Of a stretch of 64,000 nt of DNA, positions 1 to 7,034 are shown in pieces. Both the position numbers and the translations under genes were made by a program. The stretch lies in NCBI RefSeq assembly GCF_037414475.1, contig NZ_CP147913.1, positions 4,896,001 through 4,960,000 of the forward strand. The letters run 5' to 3'. Numbering within the stretch: the first letter of the stretch is position 1; each line of letters begins with the position of its first letter. The stretch comes from Myxococcus stipitatus (GTDB lineage: Bacteria > Myxococcota > Myxococcia > Myxococcales > Myxococcaceae). A model generated the notes under the pieces. It saw only the letters and a list, made by a program, of their open reading frames with translations. It made no database searches and was not told the DNA's origin.

Positions 1-2
1 TC

Positions 3-3000
3 CTCTCGGTCTCGGTGGATGGGACGACCGGCGCCGTCGGGCCTCGTCAGCGCGAAGTCTACGGCGGCGCCGCCAGCCAGGCCCGCTTCCCCGCCGTCGC
101 GAGCAACGGCGAGGACTATGCGTTCGTCTACCAGTACGGCGATGACCTCGGGCAGGAGAGCCTGTCGGTGGAGGGCTACATCCGGCGCGCGGACGGCGGG
201 AGCAGCTTCTTCTCCTTGTCGAACAGCGGGCAGCCGGAGCGCCCGGACATCGCCTGGGTGCCGGACTCCGGCGCGTATGGCGTGGTCTGGAACAACACGC
301 GCAGCCACAGCCAGGTGCGCACCGAGGTCCATGGCGCGTGGGTGAGCCCCGCTGGTGTCGTCTCCGGAAGCGCGCAGCTCAGTACGAGCCGGGACGGCCA
401 CTTCCACGACGACGTGCGAATCGCCGCGGGTGCGGCCGGCAGCATGGTGGTCTGGCAGCGCGACGGGAAGGCCGTGGGTATCGACGTGTTCGGCCGTCCG
501 CTGGAAGGGGGCACGCCGGTGAACCTCGGCGCCAGCGCCAACGCGCAGACGGCGCCCGCTGTCGCCGCGGGGCCGGATGGTTACTTCGTCGCGTGGGAGG
601 ACACCCGCAGCTATCAGTGGGAGTTCAAGGACATCTACGGCGCGCGGCTGGGGCCCACGGGGGAGGTGCTGGACCCGGCGGGTGTGCTCATCGCCCGGTT
701 GGTGTCTCCGACCAACGAGCTGACCCCGGCGGTGGCCTGGAATGGCAAGGATTGGCTGGTGGCCTGGCTGGAGCGGGGCGCGGGCACGAACCCGTCCAGC
801 CTGCGTGCGCGCCGCGTGTCCGTGTCTGGCCAGTGGGTGGACTCGATTCCGCTCACCCTGGGGCCCACGTGGAGCAGGCCCGTGGCCGCCAGTGGCTCGC
901 GGGGCGCGGTGGTGGCGTGGCAGGAGAACGGGGTGAAGGGCGTGCGCGCCACGCTGGTGCATGACGATGGTGGCGTCACGGTGCTCAATGGACTGCCTCC
1001 GGACAGCGGCACCGTCGAGCCGTCCGTGGTGGGCAGTGGCTCGCAGTACCTGGTGGCGTGGGAGGAGAGCGATGGGGTCCGGGCGCAGCGCTACAACGCG
1101 CTCGGCGTGGCGCAGGGGAGCCTCATCGACGTCGCTCCGGGACGCAGGCCTTCGGTGGCGTCGGACGGGACGGACTTCCTGGTCACCTTCGCGCGCGAGG
1201 CCAGCTCGAACTCGCATGACCTCTTCGCGCAGCGAGTCACCTCCACCGGTCAGCTCTCGGCCTCGCCCGTGCTGCTTGGCAACTCGCGCACCTCGCTGCC
1301 TCGTCCCTCCGCCACCTGGAGCGGAACGACGTACCTGGCGGCCTGGATGGGCTTCGATGCCTCCTCGCGCACCAGCATCCAGGCGAGCCGCATCGCGCGG
1401 AATGGACTGGTGGTGGACGCCACGCCCTTCACGCTCTTCGAGGGACGGCCCACCGAGGAGGTGGACGACGAGGACTTCTCCGGCCTGGGCCTCGCGTCGA
1501 GGAACGACGGAACGGTGCTCGCGGTGACGAGCCGCATGGACCACGCGCCCTTCATCCAGTCGCAGCGAGCGCGGGCGCGGCTCGTCGACACCCGGGATGT
1601 TCCGCGCGCGAACGCCGCGAGCGTGACGACGGCCGAGGACACCGCGCTGTCCATCACCCTCACCTCGGCGGACCCGACGTCGGAGGCGACGACGTATGCC
1701 ATCTCCACGCCGCCCCCCGTGGACCAGGGGACGGTGCAGCTCACGGGGAACGTGGCCCGGTTCACTCCCGCGCCTGACTACTACGGGACGACGTCGTTCC
1801 ACTTCGTCGCGCGAAACTCCCTGGGAGATTCGACTCCGGCCAAGGTCACCATCCAGGTGACGGCCGTGAATGACCCGCCGGTGCTCGCGGTCCCCAGCAC
1901 GCTGACCTTCGACGAGGACGCCACGTCCACGAACGCGAAGTACACGCTGACGGGACTGGCCGCGGGCCCCGCGAACGAGTCTGGACAGACACTGACGCTG
2001 ACCGCGACGTCGGACAAGCCCTCGGTGGTGGCCAGCGTCTCGCGGACCACCATCTCCTCGGGCAAGTCCACGCTCACCTTCGTGCTCGCGCCCAACGGAA
2101 ACGGCACGGCGAACGTCACCGTGACGTTGAGCGACAATGGCAGCCCCGTCCTGACGCGCTCTCAGGTCATCGCGGTGACGGTCCGCCCGGTGAACGACGC
2201 ACCTGTCGCCACGGGGCAGAGTGTCCTCGTGGGAGAGGGGGGCCGGTCGTTCAAGCTGCTGGGGGCGGACGTGGATGGCGACGTGCTCCAGTACCGGGTG
2301 CTCACGCAGCCCGCCCACGGTGTGCTGAGCGGAACCGCGCCGGACGTCACCTTCACGCCGGAGGCGGGCTTCACGGGGAGCACGTCGTTCACCTTCGACG
2401 TGTTCGATGGAAAGGTCGCGTCCGCTCCGGCGACGGTGCAGCTCAACATCACCAGCGCCGCGCCCGTGGTGACGTGGACGGGGGTGACGGAGGGAGACGA
2501 GGGCGCCGCGGTGTCGTTCAGCGCCTCCGCGACCAGCGTCTACGGAGGCCCGTTCACCCTGACGTGGACCTTCGGTGATGGAACCACTGGCGCGGGTGCG
2601 CAGACGTCACACGTCTTCGCGGATGATGGCGACTACACCGTGTCGCTGACCGTCGCGGATGGTGTGGGGCTGACGACCACGCAGCAGAAGAGCTACCGCA
2701 TCCGCAACCTGCCGCCCGTGGCCACGCCCGTGTCGCGGCGGTCGGTGGCACAGGGCCAGGTGGTGGAGCTGTCGCTCTCGGCGCAAGACCCGGGAGGGGC
2801 CAGGGACCCGCTGAGCTGGATGTTGCTCTCGGGGCCGGGGACGCTGAGCAGCGCGGGACGGTATCGCCTGGAGACCTTGGCGCTGCCCGTGGGAAGCCAT
2901 GAGGTCCGTGCCCTGGTCTCGGACGACGAGGGCGGCACGGCGATGCTGGCCTTCACCGTCGAGGTCCTCGCGGCCCAGGCGAAGCTTCAGGCCGAGGCGG

Positions 3001-3110
3001 ATGCGAGCCCGGGAGGAGGCTGCGCCGCGGCGGGTGGGGCTGTGACTCCGTGGCTGCTGCTCGCGGGGTTGGGCTGGGCCCGGCGCCGTCAGGAGCGGGG
3101 CGCGCGCTGA
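3..3110 (+). CDS. Large surface protein with Ig-like/PKD repeats and MYXO-CTERM tail (5' partial)
   Basis: The reading frame is open from base 3, so the N-terminus probably lies outside the window; the first in-window start is GTG at 15. The first ~500 residues contain about eight blades with recurring VAW(E/Q/L) strands, suggesting a beta-propeller-like region. Cadherin/Big-type Ig repeats follow (about residues 535-815, with VNDPPVL and VNDAPVA linkers), then a PKD-like domain (about 820-900, TWTFGDGT and DYTVSLTV). The last ~30 residues have GGGC, a hydrophobic WLLLAGLGW stretch and an Arg-rich end, matching the MYXO-CTERM sorting signal that directs processing and surface anchoring in myxobacteria. 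No catalytic domain is visible; an adhesive or structural role is inference. Confidence 0.85.
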   Translation, partial: LSVSVDGTTGAVGPRQREVYGGAASQARFPAVASNGEDYAFVYQYGDDLGQESLSVEGYIRRADGGSSFFSLSNSGQPERPDIAWVPDSGAYGVVWNNTRSHSQVRTEVHGAWVSPAGVVSGSAQLSTSRDGHFHDDVRIAAGAAGSMVVWQRDGKAVGIDVFGRPLEGGTPVNLGASANAQTAPAVAAGPDGYFVAWEDTRSYQWEFKDIYGARLGPTGEVLDPAGVLIARLVSPTNELTPAVAWNGKDWLVAWLERGAGTNPSSLRARRVSVSGQWVDSIPLTLGPTWSRPVAASGSRGAVVAWQENGVKGVRATLVHDDGGVTVLNGLPPDSGTVEPSVVGSGSQYLVAWEESDGVRAQRYNALGVAQGSLIDVAPGRRPSVASDGTDFLVTFAREASSNSHDLFAQRVTSTGQLSASPVLLGNSRTSLPRPSATWSGTTYLAAWMGFDASSRTSIQASRIARNGLVVDATPFTLFEGRPTEEVDDEDFSGLGLASRNDGTVLAVTSRMDHAPFIQSQRARARLVDTRDVPRANAASVTTAEDTALSITLTSADPTSEATTYAISTPPPVDQGTVQLTGNVARFTPAPDYYGTTSFHFVARNSLGDSTPAKVTIQVTAVNDPPVLAVPSTLTFDEDATSTNAKYTLTGLAAGPANESGQTLTLTATSDKPSVVASVSRTTISSGKSTLTFVLAPNGNGTANVTVTLSDNGSPVLTRSQVIAVTVRPVNDAPVATGQSVLVGEGGRSFKLLGADVDGDVLQYRVLTQPAHGVLSGTAPDVTFTPEAGFTGSTSFTFDVFDGKVASAPATVQLNITSAAPVVTWTGVTEGDEGAAVSFSASATSVYGGPFTLTWTFGDGTTGAGAQTSHVFADDGDYTVSLTVADGVGLTTTQQKSYRIRNLPPVATPVSRRSVAQGQVVELSLSAQDPGGARDPLSWMLLSGPGTLSSAGRYRLETLALPVGSHEVRALVSDDEGGTAMLAFTVEVLAAQAKLQAEADASPGGGCAAAGGAVTPWLLLAGLGWARRRQERGAR

Positions 3111-3119
3111 GCTTCAGGT

Positions 3120-3155
3120 GGGCGCCACGCACGTGTGAAGTCTCGCGTGGCGCCC
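3120..3155 (+). terminator. Hairpin after the MYXO-CTERM gene
   Basis: Perfect 10-bp inverted repeat, GGGCGCCACG (3120-3129) and CGTGGCGCCC (3146-3155), beginning about 10 bases after the stop codon. There is no T-run, so it is a stem-loop terminator candidate rather than a classic intrinsic terminator. Confidence 0.5.
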
Positions 3156-3331
3156 ATGGGGAGTGAGGGACCGAGAGCCCGTGTGTCTGTCGACGGGGCT
3201 TCGGGGCTGGGGGCCTGGGCCCTCCGGGTTCTCGGTTGCCTGGAACGTTCGCATGTTGACGCCATGACCGCGGCCCTCGGGGGGAGCGAGCCCGGAGCCC
3301 ACGCTGGTGTCACGCGAGAGGACCAGGACCC

Positions 3332-3850
3332 ATGGATGACCGTTCACGCCGCGGAAGGTGGTTGGCGCTGCTGTTCGTGGGGGGCGTGCTGGCGGCGGGG
3401 TGTGGAGGGGAGGACGACGCGGGGCGGGGAGGGCACGCTCCCTCGGCGGCTGTCCGCGAGAAGCGTTCCGCGTTGTGGAGGGACCTGATGGCATCCCGCG
3501 AGAAGGCGCCCGACCCCGAGGCGCTGAAGGGGCCGGATGAGCAGGGCGCCGGCAGGTCTGCTTCGCTCCGGCCCGCGCCGTCGGGAAGCGTGAAGGGATA
3601 CGTGTCGTGGGTGGGGGACAACGAGCTGCTCATCCGCGACGCCAACGGGCAGGAGCAGGACGTGGGCGTGGTGCCGGACACGGAGCTGCGGTTGAACGGC
3701 AGGCCCGTGGGGCTCGCGTCGATGCGCGCAGGTGACTCCGTGGAAGCCACGTACGACGACGGTCCCGGAGGATGGGTGGCGCGCGAGGTGGTGGTGCGCG
3801 GCAACCCCGACTCCTCCATCCCTTCCGCGGGCGAGTCGGGGCTCCGGTGA
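3332..3850 (+). CDS. Small lipoprotein with DUF5666-like C-terminal part
   Basis: 172 residues. The N-terminus has basic residues, a hydrophobic stretch (LALLFVGGVLAAGC) and a lipobox-type Cys at about residue 23, so it is predicted to be a lipoprotein. The middle is low-complexity and charged. Residues about 88-160 (VKGYVSWVGDNELLIRD...) look like a small beta-barrel domain of the DUF5666 type, with a strand pattern SVEATYDDGPGGWVAREV. No enzymatic residues are recognised. It is convergent with the nuclease-domain lipoprotein, whose stop lies 4 bases beyond its own. The ATG at 3332 was chosen because it directly precedes the signal sequence. Confidence 0.7.
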   Translation: MDDRSRRGRWLALLFVGGVLAAGCGGEDDAGRGGHAPSAAVREKRSALWRDLMASREKAPDPEALKGPDEQGAGRSASLRPAPSGSVKGYVSWVGDNELLIRDANGQEQDVGVVPDTELRLNGRPVGLASMRAGDSVEATYDDGPGGWVAREVVVRGNPDSSIPSAGESGLR

Positions 3851-3854
3851 GAGG

Positions 3855-6800
3855 TCAGTGGACCGCGCCGCTTCCCCCAAAGTCATAGCGGCTGATGACG
3901 GGGTAGTGGTCGCTGACGATGTCGGCGTAGTCGGGCAGCTCGATGTCGGGGCGCAGGATGTGGACGGAGCCGTCGACATAGTCCGCGGACACTTCATCGC
4001 TGACGAGCGTGTGGTCGATGGCGTCGGGATACCCGGTGGTGGTGGGCTCTCCTCGGTCCGACAGCACGCGGGTGATGAAGGTGTAGTGCGTGGAGTCGAG
4101 GATGAAGTTCTCGTAGGGCGTGGGGCGGAACACGCCGTTGGACTTGCTGATGGAGCGGTCGACGTCGTCATTCCAATCGCCAACCACGAACACATGCGTG
4201 TCGGGCATCGCGTCGAGGTAGCTCTTGAGCTCGATGCTCGCGCCCTGCCGCCGCTGGTAGGACGTCGCGTCGTCGAAGGCCTTCATGTGCAGGACGATGA
4301 CGACGAGCGGCGTCGATACACCGTGGATGGAGGTGGTGAAGTCGACGCGCAAGGGCGGACGGCCCGCGAAGAGGTTGGCGTGCTGGGTGAGGATGAGCGA
4401 GGCGCTCACGAATGTGAGGGAGCTGTCGTAGAGGATGCCAGGCTTCTGCTCGCTGCTGCTGTACCAGGTGCCCGCGTTGGAGACGTAGAGCGGGTCGTTG
4501 GCGAGGAAGCCTTGATACGAGTGGAGCTGGGACTTGAGGGTGTTGAAGTCCTGGGTGTCGACCATCTCGACCAGGCCCCACAGGTTGGCGCCGGAGTTGT
4601 TCAGGATGTCGCGCGCGTGAGCAATCTGTGGCTCATCCGGTGGACCGAAGCCGTCCGCGCCGAACCACTCGATGTTCCAGTGGCCCACGGTGAACAGCCC
4701 TTCCGTGCGGGTGACGGTGAGCACCAGCGCGCGTGAGGCCGGAGTGCCCGCGGCGTCCTCGACGACCACGTTGAATGACGAGGTGCCCGCGGTGGTGGGA
4801 GTCCCGGAGATGACTCCGTCCGAGGAGAGGCTCAGCCCGGAGGGGAGCACGCCCTGGGAGACGCGCCAGGAGAAGGGCGCCTTGCCGCCAGAGCTCGCCA
4901 GCGTCGTGGTGTAGGGCTCACCGCTCCTGGCCGAGGGGAGCACGGTCGTGGTGACGGCGGGGCTCTCGAAGATGTTGAGGGTGAGCGGCCGGAGGGCGGT
5001 GCGGCCGTTGGCGTCGGTGACACGCACCTGGGTGGAGAAGGCGCCGGGAACGGTGGGGCTGCCCATGAGGCGCCCGTCGCTGGAGAGCGCGAGCCCCGAC
5101 GGGAGCGCGCTGGTGGTGTCGAAGGTGAACGGCGCCTTGCCTCCGGTGACGCCATAGAACACCCCGCTCACGGAGACGCCGACGTAGACATCGACCGGAG
5201 TGTCGGGGCCCGAGATGGCGGGGAGCGGATACACCTGGAGCGTGACGTCGCGGTCGTGGGTGCGCCCGCGGCTGTCGGTGACGCGAAGGGTGAGCGCGGA
5301 CGTGGAGGCCTGCGCACCCAAGGTGCCGGAGATGACGCCTGTGTCCGCCGCGAGGGTGAGCCCCGAAGGCAGGCCGCCGGCGGCCAGGGACCAGGTGAAG
5401 GGCAGGCGGCCACCCGACGCGGTCAGGGTGGTGTTGTACGGAGCGGTGGCGTAGCCGTCGGCGGGGAGGTTGGTGATGGTGAGCGGCGCGGAGACATCCA
5501 GCGAGAAGGTCCGGCTGTCGTTGCGCCCGTTCACATCCGTGACGCGCACGCTGAAGGACGACGGGCCGGTGGAGGTCGGTGTTCCGCTCAGCGTGCCCTG
5601 CGCGGAGAGCGTGAGTCCTGGAGGCAACGCCCCCGTCGCGAGCGTCCACGTGCGAGCGCCCATGCCTCCCGTGGCGGTGAGGGCCTGGTTGTACGCGGAG
5701 CCCTGCGTCGCATCGGGCAGGGTGAGCGTGGTGATGGCGGGGAGCGCGGTGACGGTGAAGGTGACGGGGCGGGTCGCGGCGCGGTCATTGGCGTCGCGAG
5801 CGGTGATGTCGAAGGTGAAGACGCCGTCTTGCGTGGGCTGGCCATGGAGCAGTCCCGCGGAGGCCAGCGTGAGTCCTGGGGGAAGTGCGCCCGACGCGGT
5901 GAAGACGAAAGGGGCCTTGCCGTGCAAGGCATTGAGCGGGCGTGTGACGTTGTCGCGGACATAGACACTCGGGTTCGCGAGTGGGTCGAGCGCGGGCGGC
6001 AGGAAGGTGGCGAGCGTGACATCACGCGTGTCCGAGGCGCCCAGCGCGTCCGAGACGCGGACAGTGAACGAAGCGCTGCCCGCGGAGGACGGGGTGCCGT
6101 CGAGGACACCGGTGCCTAGTAGGGAGAGGCCTGGAGGCAGCGCGCCGCTGACGAGCGTCCACGCGTGGGGCGCCTGTCCTCCGGCGACGGAGAGCGTCTG
6201 TCCATAGGCCCTGTCGGTATAGGCATCCGGGAGGGTGGCGGTGGTGATGGTGACGCCGGTGCGGACGGTGAGCTGGAAGGGCGCGGAGGTGGCGCGGCCG
6301 TTGGCGTCGCGCACCTCGAGGGAGAAGGACGAGATGCCCTGCGTGGTGGGCGTGCCCGCGATGGAGAAGGCCTCGAGCTGGAGGCCTGGGGGCAGCGCGC
6401 CGGCGGACACTCTCAGGGCCAGCGGTGCGCGGCCACCCGAGCGGGAGACGGCGAACGAGTACGCGGTGCCCACGACACCGAACGGCGGCGCCTCGGTGGA
6501 CAGGGTGGGCGCGGTGAAGCTGGAGAGTGTAAGGGATTGGGTGGCCTCGCCTCCGGAGGCATCGCGGACGCGAAGGGAGAGAGCGAACGAGCCCGTGGCG
6601 GCGGGGTTGCCGGAGAGCAGCCCCTGGGCGCTGAGCTGGATTCCAGAGGGGAGCTCTCCGCTGGCGAGGCTCCAGGCGTAGGGCGGTGTTCCTCCGGTGG
6701 CCATGAGGTGCGCGGCGTAGGTGTCACCGAGATAGGCGTCCGCGAGGACGGAGGTGGTGACGGTGAGGGCGGTGGTGCCTCCATCGGGACGCGGCGGGCC

Positions 6801-6893
6801 GGCGTCGGGGAGCGGAGGCGTGGAGGGATTGGCGCCGGAACACGCGGCGAGACAGAAGACGAGCAAGGACGCCAAGGCGCGCCGCAACCGCAT
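3855..6893 (-). CDS. Lipoprotein with eight He_PIG-type repeats and an EEP nuclease/phosphatase domain
   Basis: 1012 residues. A lipobox-like signal (LASLLVFCLAACSG) starts the protein. About residues 40-720 hold eight repeats of ~85 residues, each with G-(A/G/E)-LP-(P/S)-GL, a (S/D)GTP turn and a (V/L)RV(T/S)D strand: He_PIG/Ig-like repeats. The C-terminal ~280 residues are an endonuclease/exonuclease/phosphatase domain: GHWNIEWFG, GLVEMVD (metal Glu), VLHMKAF, GDWNDD and SDHYPV are all present, so the active site looks intact. Likely an exported, outer-membrane-tethered nuclease or phosphodiesterase; substrate unknown. It is transcribed toward and convergent with the small lipoprotein at 3332. 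The terminator of the upstream gene lies between the two minus-strand genes, so it probably has its own promoter. Confidence 0.88.
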   Translation of the reverse strand: MRLRRALASLLVFCLAACSGANPSTPPLPDAGPPRPDGGTTALTVTTSVLADAYLGDTYAAHLMATGGTPPYAWSLASGELPSGIQLSAQGLLSGNPAATGSFALSLRVRDASGGEATQSLTLSSFTAPTLSTEAPPFGVVGTAYSFAVSRSGGRAPLALRVSAGALPPGLQLEAFSIAGTPTTQGISSFSLEVRDANGRATSAPFQLTVRTGVTITTATLPDAYTDRAYGQTLSVAGGQAPHAWTLVSGALPPGLSLLGTGVLDGTPSSAGSASFTVRVSDALGASDTRDVTLATFLPPALDPLANPSVYVRDNVTRPLNALHGKAPFVFTASGALPPGLTLASAGLLHGQPTQDGVFTFDITARDANDRAATRPVTFTVTALPAITTLTLPDATQGSAYNQALTATGGMGARTWTLATGALPPGLTLSAQGTLSGTPTSTGPSSFSVRVTDVNGRNDSRTFSLDVSAPLTITNLPADGYATAPYNTTLTASGGRLPFTWSLAAGGLPSGLTLAADTGVISGTLGAQASTSALTLRVTDSRGRTHDRDVTLQVYPLPAISGPDTPVDVYVGVSVSGVFYGVTGGKAPFTFDTTSALPSGLALSSDGRLMGSPTVPGAFSTQVRVTDANGRTALRPLTLNIFESPAVTTTVLPSARSGEPYTTTLASSGGKAPFSWRVSQGVLPSGLSLSSDGVISGTPTTAGTSSFNVVVEDAAGTPASRALVLTVTRTEGLFTVGHWNIEWFGADGFGPPDEPQIAHARDILNNSGANLWGLVEMVDTQDFNTLKSQLHSYQGFLANDPLYVSNAGTWYSSSEQKPGILYDSSLTFVSASLILTQHANLFAGRPPLRVDFTTSIHGVSTPLVVIVLHMKAFDDATSYQRRQGASIELKSYLDAMPDTHVFVVGDWNDDVDRSISKSNGVFRPTPYENFILDSTHYTFITRVLSDRGEPTTTGYPDAIDHTLVSDEVSADYVDGSVHILRPDIELPDYADIVSDHYPVISRYDFGGSGAVH

Positions 6894-6974
6894 GGAGACT
6901 CCAGGCTGGAGAAGTCAGACACTGTAGTCCTCGATGGCGGCGCAAGCTCAAGCACGAGCGGCCTTGATGCCATG

Positions 6975-7007
6975 AAAAAGGCCGCGGCCCCCGAAGGGAC
7001 CGCGGCC
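6975..7007 (-). terminator. Rho-independent terminator of the Cys-rich lipoprotein gene
   Basis: On the minus strand a GGCCGCGG stem with three further pairs closes on a TTCG tetraloop (6980-6991 with 6996-7007) and is followed by five T residues (6979-6975). It lies 28 bases after the stop at 7035 and before the next start at 6893. This is the clearest intrinsic terminator in the window. Confidence 0.85.
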
Positions 7008-7034
7008 CGGATGATTCAGTGAGACAGCGTCAGA

